From positions 62,001 through 126,000 of the forward strand of contig CAXNJM010000001.1 in NCBI GenBank assembly GCA_964202895.1: DNA of 64,000 bases. Direction: 5' to 3'. Position 1 is the stretch's first letter. Each line of letters begins with the position of its first letter. This DNA comes from JAJTDS01 sp964202895 (GTDB lineage: Bacteria > Pseudomonadota > Alphaproteobacteria > Rickettsiales > UBA1997). Positions 46,375-54,551 of the stretch are shown piece by piece. The notes beneath the pieces were generated by a model. The model was given only the letters and a program-made list of their open reading frames with translations, was not told the DNA's origin and made no database searches. Both the position numbers and the translations under genes were made by a program.

Positions 46375-46656
46375 GTGGAAATTGCAAAAATTACTCAGGC
46401 TTTAGAAAAAGAGTTAAAAAATGCTTTTCCAGAGCAAAATGGTGTTGTGAATCCATTAATTGCTAGTATAAATGCATTTGTTAAAGGTTATAATAATGCT
46501 GTAATGCCTGATGGAATATTAGGAGAAGCTAATAAACAAGCAGTTGTGGGGTTAAAAGAAAAATATCAAGCAAGGCTGACTGATATTAATAAACCAGATA
46601 ATAAATTTAAGCCTAAAAATATTAATCCATATAATCAATCAAATAAACAAATTTAA
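46375..46656 (+). CDS. unknown cassette protein 2, C-terminal part with PG-binding-like motif
   Basis: Shifted-frame continuation of the preceding gene; its frame is open from about 46294, and the GTG at 46375 is probably not a real start. Residues INAFVKGYNN...PDGILGEANKQAVVGLKEKY resemble the pattern of peptidoglycan-binding domain 1 (DGxxGxxTxxAxxxF). The C-terminal tail NKFKPKNINPYNQSNKQI is nearly repeated in the paralogue at 48306-48359 because both lie in a 277-bp duplication. A strong terminator follows at 46684. Confidence 0.55.
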   Translation: MEIAKITQALEKELKNAFPEQNGVVNPLIASINAFVKGYNNAVMPDGILGEANKQAVVGLKEKYQARLTDINKPDNKFKPKNINPYNQSNKQI

Positions 46657-46874
46657 CTTCTTTTAACTTAGAGAATAAAATTTAAAGCCCTGTGGTTATT
46701 ATAGCCACGGGGCTTTTTTTGTGGACTTTTTTGTATGCTCGAATTTTTCCTCCCCTTCGGCCCCCAGAAAGAAAAGGAGGAGTAAGTCAAGATTTATCAA
46801 ACACTCGTCATGCCGTTGAAAAACGGCACCCAGAAAGAGGTAGAAGCTGGGTCCCGACTTTCGTCGGGATGACG
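46598..46874. repeat. 277-bp duplicated segment, copy A
   Basis: Matches 48301-48578 (copy B) at all but about six positions, offset 1703 bp. It contains the last ~20 codons of cassette gene 2, its terminator, and three palindromic elements. Near-identity of non-coding and coding parts alike points to recent duplication or gene conversion. Confidence 0.92.
46684..46720 (+). terminator. rho-independent terminator after cassette gene 2
   Basis: Stem AAAGCCCTGTGG / CCACGGGGCTTT (46684-46695 with 46705-46716, one G-U pair) and a T7 tract to 46720. Confidence 0.92.
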
Positions 46875-47215
46875 GCTGGGTCGCTATAACAAAAAAGCGA
46901 AGCTCTCGCACTAACACTCGTCATCCTGCACGAAGCGAAGCGAAGTTGCAGGAACCAGAAAGATTTAAAACTGGGTCCCGACTTTTGTCGGGATGACGGC
47001 TGGGTCGCTATAACAAAAAAGCGAAGCTCTCGCACTAACACTAGTCATCCTGCGCGAAGCGAAGTTGCAGGAACCAGAAAAATCTAAAACTGGGTCCCGA
47101 CTTTCGTCGGGATGACGAATAAGGTAAACCCTCGCAGAATGGTGAAAATACTTTCAACCCCTCCACCGAACGGCATTGAGCCGTCCGACTCCCCCAAAAA
47201 ATAATATTATTGCTT
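46735..47215. repeat. palindromic-repeat cluster 2 with a tandem ~120-bp unit
   Basis: Contains GTCATGCCGTTGAAAAACGG, TCATCCTGC...GCAGGAACC and GGGTCCCGAC-TTTC-GTCGGGATGAC elements. Two neighbouring copies of a composite unit are arranged head to tail at 46875-46998 (124 bp) and 46999-47117 (119 bp), each starting GCTGGGTCGCTATAAC. It ends with a partial ACCGAACGGCATTGAGCCG element (about 47160-47200). No gene. Confidence 0.88.
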
Positions 47216-47326
47216 TATCGTTTATTTACTTGATAAATTTATTGATTTTTAAGACTGTAATTTTAATTTATGTTAAATTTTTTAGAATAAAATTATTTAA
47301 AAACCAACCAATAAAATCAATTATTT
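47216..47326. other. AT-rich leader of the paralogue
   Basis: About 110 bp without a gene between the repeats and the ATG at 47327. No clear promoter can be picked from this AT-rich sequence. Confidence 0.4.
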
Positions 47327-48359
47327 ATGGAAGCTATAAAAAATAAGATATCAGAGACAAAGAAATCACAGCTATCAATACTACAAGCAAAACATTTTGA
47401 GGAAAAGTTAAGCTTTGTTAAAATATCTCAAAATAATGGCGATACAGACCTACTAACGGATAATCAAAATCCAAGCTTAAATAATATTAATATAGATGAA
47501 TTTACACTTCCTACTGCACCATTTAAAATTGAAAAGTTCGCTAATGGTATTATCGAGATAATTAATGGTGATAATCACATTCAAATTAATAGTAAGAATG
47601 GTGAGAGTTCTTTAACACCAGAACTTTATGACAAAATTACTAAATCAAAAAATGTAGATGATTTATTAAAAGATGAAGGATTTCAAAACAGTTTGAGTGA
47701 GGCTATTGGCGAAAGTGATAAATATCTATTAAGCTTTAAAACAGAGAAAAGCCTTGCTATTCTTATAATCAAACAGAAAGTAATAATCAAAAATCTTATG
47801 ATATTAACATAAATTTTGGCACAGCAACAAAGGATAATTTTAATACTGAAGATGCTTTTAAAGCTTTTGCTACAAAAATAAATAAATATTTTTAGTAAAA
47901 ATTGCTGAGAATAAATATGTTAAATTTGATATTGTTGTTGGTAAGGATAGTAAATTAGTTCCAGTTCTTTCTCGCAATCAATCTAAGTTCGCTACCGTTA
48001 AAAATGGTATTATGATTTATAAAGCAAATGGCCTTGAGAGTTATAGTGATGATACTCGTGAAATGTATAGTAATGATGATTTTAAAGCAAAATTTAAAAA
48101 TGCTGAAAATATTAAAATCTCGTGCAAATCTTCGTATTTTCACGATGCTAAAGATAATGATCTCTTTAATTTTAATGGTAAAAAATTAGGAGATGTTATT
48201 GAAAGAGGTTTTGAAGAGTCTAAACTAGAGATTCTTGATTATGGTCAAGAAGTAAAAGATGTTGAGAAAGAGATTGATAACAAATCATCAAAGCAACCAT
48301 ATAATAAATTTAAGCCTAAAAATATTAATCAATATAATCAATCAAATCAACAAATTTAA
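47327..48359 (+). pseudogene. decayed paralogue of cassette protein 2
   Basis: About 343 codons spread over three frames: 47327 to about 47757, then the frame starting at 47758 (YSYNQTESNNQKSYDINI), then the frame from about 47889 (LVKIAENKYVKFDIVV) to the stop at 48359. The joined protein parallels the second half of cassette protein 2 (YSYYRDKDKNTDINVNFG; FFVKVNDTNNAEKYVKFSLYW). Both breaks can be repaired by adding one T, the second in the T5 run at 47889-47893. It lacks the N-terminal third and the PG-binding-like motif but ends with nearly the same tail. It is either a pseudogene or carries assembly indels. Confidence 0.72.
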
Positions 48360-48578
48360 CTTCTTTTAACTTAGAGAATTAAATTTAAAGCCCTGTGGTT
48401 ATTATAGCCACGGGGCTTTTTTTGTGGGCTTTTTTGTATGCTCGAATTTTTCCTCCCCTTCGGCCCCCAGAAAGAAAAGGAGGAGTAAGTCAAGATTTAT
48501 CAAACACTCGTCATGCCGTTGCAAAACGGCACCCAAGAAAGAGGTAGAAGCTGGGTCCCGACTTTCGTCGGGATGACG
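48301..48578. repeat. 277-bp duplicated segment, copy B
   Basis: Second copy of the segment at 46598-46874, with about six differences (for example GTTGCAAAACGG for GTTGAAAAACGG and one inserted A in CCCAAGAAAG). It starts within the last codons of the paralogue and ends at the GTCGGGATGACG palindrome. Confidence 0.92.
48387..48423 (+). terminator. rho-independent terminator after the paralogue
   Basis: Same stem as at 46684 (AAAGCCCTGTGG / CCACGGGGCTTT, 48387-48398 with 48408-48419) plus a T tract to 48423. Confidence 0.92.
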
Positions 48579-48605
48579 AAGAAGGGAAGCCCTCTCACAA
48601 ATTTT
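48424..48605. repeat. palindromic-repeat cluster 3, right edge of the island
   Basis: GTCATGCCGTTGCAAAACGG and GGGTCCCGAC-TTTC-GTCGGGATGAC elements, part of copy B of the duplicated segment. It separates the island from the convergent yejE-like gene. Confidence 0.85.
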
Positions 48606-48644
48606 TAAGGTCCGTTATGAAAAAATGGAATATTAAATAATATT

Positions 48645-49619
48645 TTAATGTTTATCGTTAATTTTTCTTAAGTCTTCGCCAATAAAAATTAATAAAGTTA
48701 AAATGGTGGCGATGGTTATAAAGCTTGTGATACCAAGCCAATAAGCATTTAAATTATTTTTGCCTTGATTTAATAATTCTCCCAGTGATGCCGAGCCAAT
48801 GGGCAAACCAAAGCCTAAAAAATCAAGGGCGGTAAGGGTAGTAATTGAGCCAGCTACTAAAAACGGTAAATTGGCAATAATAATTGGCAATGCATTTGGT
48901 AATATATGGCGAAAGATGATGCGAAGATGGCTTGCCCCTAAAGCATTGGCTGAACGAATAAAATCAAAGTTTCTTAAGCGAAGAAATTCCGCTCTTACAA
49001 AGCTGGCGATATGCATCCAACCAAATATTGAAAGAATTAATAAAAGATAAATAAAGCTGGGTTCAATGATGGCAGAAATTATTAGCAGTAAAAACATTAC
49101 GGGTAATCCACTCCATATTTCTGTAAATCTTTGCAAGATTAAATCGATTTTTCCGCCAAAATAGCCTTGAATAGCACCTAGAAATATGCCGATGAGCAAT
49201 ATTATTGCGGAGAGTGCAATGCCAAAGAATAATGAATTTCTTACTGAATAAATTACTCTCGCTAGCACATCTCTGCCTTGATCGTCGGTGCCAAGCAAAT
49301 TAATTGAATTTGGTGGTGTTGGGGTTGAGCCATTAATTGCAAAACTAATGGTATCATAGTTGAATTTAATAAGAGGGAGTAGTATCCACCCATCTTTATT
49401 GATTGCTTCAATAATTACTGGGTCTTTAAAATCTGTTGCACTTGATAATAAAAATTTCGCATCAATAAATGTTGATTCTTCAACATCTTCAATGATTGGA
49501 AAATAAATTTTATTCTTAAAAACAACAAGCAAAGGCTTGTCATTGGCAATAATGTTAGAAAGCCCAGAAATTATAAGAATTATTGCTAATAATTTTAGTG
49601 ACCATAATTTTTTTAGCAT
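48645..49619 (-). CDS. yejE: ABC transporter permease, YejE-like (oligopeptide/microcin C type)
   Basis: Inner-membrane permease of a peptide-type ABC importer. 324 residues with an N-terminal helix, a periplasmic region, the motif INLLGTDDQGRDVLARVIYS typical of OppC/YejE proteins, five further membrane helices, the EAA coupling loop (GASHLRIIFRHILPNALP) and SASLGELLNQGKNNL, which recalls YejE. The partner permease YejB, ATPase YejF and binding protein YejA are not adjacent: rfbB follows upstream by 12 bp on the same strand and the island lies downstream. If partners exist they are elsewhere. Confidence 0.82.
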   Translation of the reverse strand: MLKKLWSLKLLAIILIISGLSNIIANDKPLLVVFKNKIYFPIIEDVEESTFIDAKFLLSSATDFKDPVIIEAINKDGWILLPLIKFNYDTISFAINGSTPTPPNSINLLGTDDQGRDVLARVIYSVRNSLFFGIALSAIILLIGIFLGAIQGYFGGKIDLILQRFTEIWSGLPVMFLLLIISAIIEPSFIYLLLILSIFGWMHIASFVRAEFLRLRNFDFIRSANALGASHLRIIFRHILPNALPIIIANLPFLVAGSITTLTALDFLGFGLPIGSASLGELLNQGKNNLNAYWLGITSFITIATILTLLIFIGEDLRKINDKH

Positions 49620-49631
49620 TATCGTTATAAA

Positions 49632-50642
49632 TTATATTTTAGCGATAACTTCCTTAACCACATCTCTTAATCTTTCACTAAAATTTTTACTTACCGAAAA
49701 ATTCAGTTCAGTGCGAGACTTGTGATTATTAATTGCATAACGATAATCGTGACCCATTCTATCTTGCACAAAACGAATTTGTGTTTGATATGATATGCCA
49801 TCAGCCCTTGGTTTTACTTTGTCAAGAATTTCACAAATTAAATTAGCGATATCAATGTTTCTGATTTCGTTTTCACCGCCAAAACAATAGCTTTCGCCCA
49901 CCTTTCCTTTAATTAATGATAGTTCTATGCCATCGCAATGATCGCCGACAAAAATCCAGTCGCGAATATTTTTGCCATTGCCATAAATGGGAATGTCTTT
50001 TTGAGCTAAACAGCTTCTAATAATGGTGGGAATTAGCTTTTCGCTATGTTGATTGGCTCCAAAATTATTAGAGCAATTGGTAATGATAACGGGAAGGTTA
50101 AAGGTGTGAAACCATGCATTTGCTAAATGATCGGAAGATGCCTTAGAAGCAGAATAAGGAGAATTAGGTTTATAACGATTATTTTCAGTGAATGCAGGCT
50201 CGCTTTCTAATAAAGACCCAAAAACTTCATCGGTTGAAACATGCAAAAAGCGAAAATTCTCTTTTTTAGAATCGCTTAGCGAGCGATAATATTGTAAAGA
50301 TGATTGCAAAAGGTTGAATGTTCCTTCAATATTGGTTTTAATAAAAATTTCAGCATTATTAATGGAGTTGTCAACATGGCTTTCCGCGGCAAAATTTACT
50401 ACCCAATCAATTTGATATTTCTCTAGAATGTAGGAGGTTAGGTCGCTATTTTCAATACCACCTTTGAAAAAAACATAATTATCGCTATTTGCAACTTCAT
50501 TAAGATTGTTATTATTTGCTGCATAAGTCATTTTATCGAGATTGACAATAAAATGTTGCTTTTTTATTTGTTTAGTGATAAAACAACTGCCAATGAAACC
50601 GCAACCACCTGTAACCAGAATGCGTTTTTGAATATTTTTCAT
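49632..50642 (-). CDS. rfbB: dTDP-glucose 4,6-dehydratase
   Basis: Second step of dTDP-rhamnose and related deoxysugar synthesis. 336 residues: NAD-binding GGCGFIGS near the start, FAAESHVDNSI, STDEVFGSL with the catalytic Asp-Glu, YSASKASSDHL with the Tyr-x-x-x-Lys pair, and NNFGANQHSEKLIP. Divergent from rfbA with only 24 bp between the two starts, so their promoters must overlap the coding ends. rfbC and rfbD are not in the window. Confidence 0.96.
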   Translation of the reverse strand: MKNIQKRILVTGGCGFIGSCFITKQIKKQHFIVNLDKMTYAANNNNLNEVANSDNYVFFKGGIENSDLTSYILEKYQIDWVVNFAAESHVDNSINNAEIFIKTNIEGTFNLLQSSLQYYRSLSDSKKENFRFLHVSTDEVFGSLLESEPAFTENNRYKPNSPYSASKASSDHLANAWFHTFNLPVIITNCSNNFGANQHSEKLIPTIIRSCLAQKDIPIYGNGKNIRDWIFVGDHCDGIELSLIKGKVGESYCFGGENEIRNIDIANLICEILDKVKPRADGISYQTQIRFVQDRMGHDYRYAINNHKSRTELNFSVSKNFSERLRDVVKEVIAKI

Positions 50643-50666
50643 AAATTTATCTAATTTTAATTAAAA

Positions 50667-51554
50667 ATGAAAGGAATTATACTAGCCGGAGGCTCCGGAA
50701 CAAGGCTTGCCCCATTAACCAACGTTATTAGCAAACAATTATTGCCTGTATATGACAAGCCAATGATTTGTTACCCTCTATCAACTTTGATAAGTTTAAA
50801 TATTAAAGAGATATTAATCATTTCAACCCCTCACGATATTAAAAATATCGAAAATTTTTTAGGAGATGGCAGTGATTACGGGTTAAAACTCGAATATGCA
50901 TCTCAAGCAAAACCAAATGGAATTGCAGAAGCATTTTTAATTGGTGAAAATTTTATTGGCAATGAAAATGTTTGTTTAATTTTAGGTGATAACATTTTTT
51001 ACGGTTCGGAAATATCGGAAGATTATCTTAAAAATAGCATTAATAACATTGGCAATGAGTGTGGAGCCTATGTTTTTGCTTATCGCGTTTCTGACCCAGA
51101 GAGATATGGAGTAGTAGAATTTGCAAAAGAGCAAGAAATAGCAATTTCTATCGAAGAAAAACCTAAAAACCCTAGATCTAACTGGGCGGTAACTGGTCTT
51201 TATTTTTATGATAATAATGTGGTAAAATTCACTAAATCATTAAAACCTTCTGCAAGAGGAGAGCTAGAAATTACTGATTTAAATCAAATTTATCTTTCTC
51301 AAAATAAATTAGGAGTAATAAAATTAAAAAGAGGTTTTGCTTGGCTAGATGCCGGAACCCCAGATTCTCTCCTTGAGGCCTCTAATTTTATTCATACTAT
51401 CGAAAAAAGACAAGGCTTAAAGGTTGCTTGTTTAGAAGAAATATGCTATCGAAAAAACTTCATTACTCTTGAAAAATTGCAAGAAATAACTGCTCGTTAT
51501 AAAAAAGGCTTCCCGTATCATCAATATCTAGAATCGGTAGCTAATAATAATTAA
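50667..51554 (+). CDS. rfbA: glucose-1-phosphate thymidylyltransferase
   Basis: Makes dTDP-glucose from dTTP and glucose 1-phosphate, feeding rfbB. 295 residues with the nucleotidyltransferase signature GGSGTRLAPLT and KQLLPVYDKPMICYPL, LGDNIFYG, and the C-terminal FAWLDAGTPDSLLEAS. Complete. Divergent from rfbB; convergent with trmFO, 22 bp apart. Confidence 0.96.
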   Translation: MKGIILAGGSGTRLAPLTNVISKQLLPVYDKPMICYPLSTLISLNIKEILIISTPHDIKNIENFLGDGSDYGLKLEYASQAKPNGIAEAFLIGENFIGNENVCLILGDNIFYGSEISEDYLKNSINNIGNECGAYVFAYRVSDPERYGVVEFAKEQEIAISIEEKPKNPRSNWAVTGLYFYDNNVVKFTKSLKPSARGELEITDLNQIYLSQNKLGVIKLKRGFAWLDAGTPDSLLEASNFIHTIEKRQGLKVACLEEICYRKNFITLEKLQEITARYKKGFPYHQYLESVANNN

Positions 51555-51576
51555 AAAATTAATTACCTTAGTTAAA

Positions 51577-52929
51577 TTAGTTTAAATTAGCTTCTTGCCA
51601 AATTTTAATTTCATTAATGGCTCTATCGCTGTAATATTGCTTTCTTTGATCTTTCTTGATATGGCTTTCGCAAGGCTGAAAAAGCCCAAAATTTACATTC
51701 ATTGGTTGAAAATTATCGCCACAATGCCCGCCAGTAATGTGGTTAAGCAATGAACCAATTGCAGTTTTGTTATTAGGAGCAGTAATTTGTTTATTAGCAA
51801 GGGATTGGGCGGTAAAGATGCCCGCTAATAAGCCCATCGATGCAGATTCAACATAGCCTTCAACCCCTGTAATTTGTCCAGCAAATCTTATATTTTCTAA
51901 GCCTTTAAATCTTAAAAAATTATCCAGTAATTTTGGAGAGTTGATAAAATTATTGCGATGAATACCGCCAAGCCTTGCAAAATCTGCATTTTCTAGCCCC
52001 GGTATCATTCTAAAAATTCTTTGCTGTTCGTTATATTTTAATTTTGTTTGAAATCCAACCATATTATAGATGGTACCAAGATGATTATCTTGTCTTAATT
52101 GAACTACTGCAAAGGAGCGATTAAATTTTTTAGGTGGAGTAGGGGGGGAGTGAGGATTGCTAAGCCCAACTGGCTTCATAGGCCCGTATCTTAATGTTTC
52201 GCGGCCTCTTTCCGCCATTATTTCAATAGGTAGGCAACCGTCAAAATAAGGGGTTGATTTTTCCCATTCTTTAAATTCAGTTTTTTCCGCATCAAGCAAT
52301 TCTTTAATAAAGTTTTTATATTGCTCTTCATTCAGTGGGCAGTTAATGTAATCTTTACCACTGCCTTTATCGTAGCGAGATTGAAACCATGCCACATCAA
52401 AATTAATTGAATCTGTAAAAATGATGGGTGCGATAGCATCAAAAAAGGCAAGATTTTCTTGTTCAGAATATTTAATAATTTGTTGATTTAACTTATTGGA
52501 AGTTAGTGGGCCACTGGCAATAATCCAAACCTCATTTTCTTGGCTATTAAGCTTGATATCGCTGATTTCTTGTCGAGTGATTTTAACTTTATTGGTTTTT
52601 AACAATTCGTCTTCGATCATTTGAGAAAAACCTTTTCTATCAACTGCTAATGCTGAACCAGCGGGAATTGAATTTTTATCTGCTGATCTCATTATTAGAG
52701 AATCAAGAATTCTCATTTCTTGATGAAGTATTCCAATCGCGGTTTTAATATCGTCGCTTCTCAGGGAGTTAGAGCAAACTAGTTCGGCGAGGTCTGAGGT
52801 TTGGTGAGCAAAAGTTTTAACGGTTTCACTTCGCATTTCAAAAATTTCTACTTCAAAGCCCCTTTTCGCAAGTTGCCAAGCTGATTCTGAGCCAGCGAGC
52901 CCCCCACCAATAATATTAATTTTTGTCAT
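51577..52929 (-). CDS. trmFO: methylenetetrahydrofolate--tRNA-(uracil-5-)-methyltransferase TrmFO
   Basis: Folate- and FAD-dependent enzyme forming m5U54 in the T loop. 450 residues: FAD-binding GGGLAGSESAWQLAKRG (8-24), LVCSNSLRSD with the conserved Cys, YINCPLNEEQYKNF, FDGCLPIEIMAERG, GFQTKLKY and the C-terminal GQITGVEGYVESASMGLLAG. Formerly called gid. Starts 23 bp after panC ends? No: it lies downstream of panC on the minus strand with a 23-bp gap, so the two may be cotranscribed. Confidence 0.96.
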   Translation of the reverse strand: MTKINIIGGGLAGSESAWQLAKRGFEVEIFEMRSETVKTFAHQTSDLAELVCSNSLRSDDIKTAIGILHQEMRILDSLIMRSADKNSIPAGSALAVDRKGFSQMIEDELLKTNKVKITRQEISDIKLNSQENEVWIIASGPLTSNKLNQQIIKYSEQENLAFFDAIAPIIFTDSINFDVAWFQSRYDKGSGKDYINCPLNEEQYKNFIKELLDAEKTEFKEWEKSTPYFDGCLPIEIMAERGRETLRYGPMKPVGLSNPHSPPTPPKKFNRSFAVVQLRQDNHLGTIYNMVGFQTKLKYNEQQRIFRMIPGLENADFARLGGIHRNNFINSPKLLDNFLRFKGLENIRFAGQITGVEGYVESASMGLLAGIFTAQSLANKQITAPNNKTAIGSLLNHITGGHCGDNFQPMNVNFGLFQPCESHIKKDQRKQYYSDRAINEIKIWQEANLN

Positions 52930-52952
52930 GAATTTTAATTAAATTTTGTGAA

Positions 52953-53849
52953 TTAGATTGAAATATTGTCGATTAACCTTACAGATTCAAGGTGTAAAGC
53001 GATAAATATTCTTAAATTTTCTGATGCTATTGTGTTTGGGCTAGAGTTTTTTGCAACTATTTCTTTTAATCCTTCAAAATTTTGATTGCGAATTTCAAGA
53101 TATTCAACCTCTTGAAAACCTTTATTAATCAAGCTTTCTTTTTGCTTAATTAATAATTCTTCGACTTTTTTAAGAAAATTTTGTGAATTAAAATTTGATT
53201 GAGATAAAAAATTGTTAAAATCATTTTTTATTGAATTAAGAGCCTTAAAAATATTTGGGGCAATAGTAATTGCTTGAGTTGAAAGCCTTTGATTGCGGGA
53301 AGACATTGCTAAACCACTTTCTTCTCTGATAGTTTTACCGCCAATAATTTCAATGGAGAAGTTAAAATCTGCAACTAATTTTTTTATAATTGTTAATTGT
53401 TGAAAATCCTTTTCGCCAAATATTGCAAAATCTGGCTTGATGATATTAAATAATTTGATAATTATAATTGCTACTCCCGCAAAATGATTAGGGCGATATT
53501 TTCCGCATAAGCAATTGGCAATTGCAGTTGGCTCTAGTATAAAATTAAGTTTTTGAGGATAAATTTCGTTAGATAAAGGGGCAAAAACTGCATCAACTTT
53601 TTGCTCCGCAAGCATTGCAAAATCCTTCTCTTGATTGCGAGGATAATTAGTTAAATCTTCTTGGTTGTTGAATTGTAAAGGGTTAACAAAAATTGTTGCG
53701 ATTACTATTTCGCCATATTTTTTTGCTTCTTGAACTAAGCTTAAATGCCCTTGATGAAGGGCTCCCATTGTAGGCACAAGAGTAATTTTTTGATTTTTAT
53801 TTTCTGCAACAAAAGCTTGAATTTCTTTAATATTACGGCAAATTTTCAT
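52953..53849 (-). CDS. panC: pantothenate synthetase
   Basis: ATP-dependent condensation of pantoate with beta-alanine. 298 residues with PTMGALHQGHLSLV (HxGH site), FVNPLQFN, CGKYRPNHFAGV, FGEKDFQQL and MSSRNQRLS. panB and panD are not nearby. The segment upstream of its start carries repeat cluster 4. Confidence 0.95.
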   Translation of the reverse strand: MKICRNIKEIQAFVAENKNQKITLVPTMGALHQGHLSLVQEAKKYGEIVIATIFVNPLQFNNQEDLTNYPRNQEKDFAMLAEQKVDAVFAPLSNEIYPQKLNFILEPTAIANCLCGKYRPNHFAGVAIIIIKLFNIIKPDFAIFGEKDFQQLTIIKKLVADFNFSIEIIGGKTIREESGLAMSSRNQRLSTQAITIAPNIFKALNSIKNDFNNFLSQSNFNSQNFLKKVEELLIKQKESLINKGFQEVEYLEIRNQNFEGLKEIVAKNSSPNTIASENLRIFIALHLESVRLIDNISI

Positions 53850-54551
53850 AATTTGATGATGATTTTTAATTAAAATTTAGAAAATATTAGTTGAAAGAAT
53901 CTTATAAGCTAGTAATCTTGCCAAGATTTTTCCAAAATTCTTAATTAACCTTTCCTCCTCAAAAATAAAGAGGAGAAGCTGGGTCCCGACTTTCGTCGGG
54001 ATGACGGTAAAGGTTCGCGATGATGATGAAAGAACTAAAACACTCGTAATGTCGTTGAAAAATATGGGTCCCGATGCATCAAACAGTTGTCATGCCGTTG
54101 AAAAACGGCACCCAGAAGGTTTTAGAGCTGGGTCCCGACTTTCGTCGGGATGACGAAGAAGGGAAGCCCCAGAATTGACTTTATTATTTTGCAAAACTTC
54201 TGAGAGATTATTACCCTCCCCTTGAGGGAGGGTCGAAGGCGGAGCCTTCGGGGAGGGGTGTTAAAACCTTGTCGCATAAACTCAAGCTCTAATTTTGTTG
54301 AAAATACTTCCAACCCCCCACCGAACGGCATTGAGCCGTTCGACTCCCTCTCAAGGGGGGAGTTATTAGATAAAAAGTCATATCCTTGCACTACCACCCG
54401 TCATCCTGCGCGGAGTCGCAGGATCTATTGCCTTTATGATTCCTGAAACTTCGCTTCGCTTTGTGCAGGATGACAGGTGAGTTGGCCTTGAACTCTATTA
54501 CTATTGGCAACAAGTGGCTTCAGCCCCTTGCTTTTTTAGGATTGCAGGTTT
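53850..54551. repeat. palindromic-repeat cluster 4 between panC and the SPOR gene
   Basis: Contains GGGTCCCGAC-TTTC-GTCGGGATGAC twice, GTCATGCCGTTGAAAAACGG, the 47-base arm at 54213-54259 (one difference from cluster 1), the ACCGAACGGCATTGAGCCGTTCG element (about 54309-54362), GTCATCCTGCGCGGAGTCGCAGGAT, and CAAGTGGCTTCAGCCCCTTG. The order of elements between 54180 and 54520 parallels that in cluster 1 (39420-39720), so the two clusters share a long composite block. Short reading frames here are translations of repeats, not genes. Confidence 0.9.

Noticed and set aside
46600..46656. Shared C-terminal tail of the two cassette proteins as a type IV secretion signal
   Set aside because: The tail lies within a recent 277-bp duplication that also includes non-coding DNA, so its identity does not show functional conservation.
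46692..47041. Short frames in repeat cluster 2 on both strands
   Set aside because: They are built only from terminator and palindromic repeats and are duplicated with them.
54122..54446. Short frames in repeat cluster 4
   Set aside because: Same palindromic elements as cluster 1 in both orientations; not coding.
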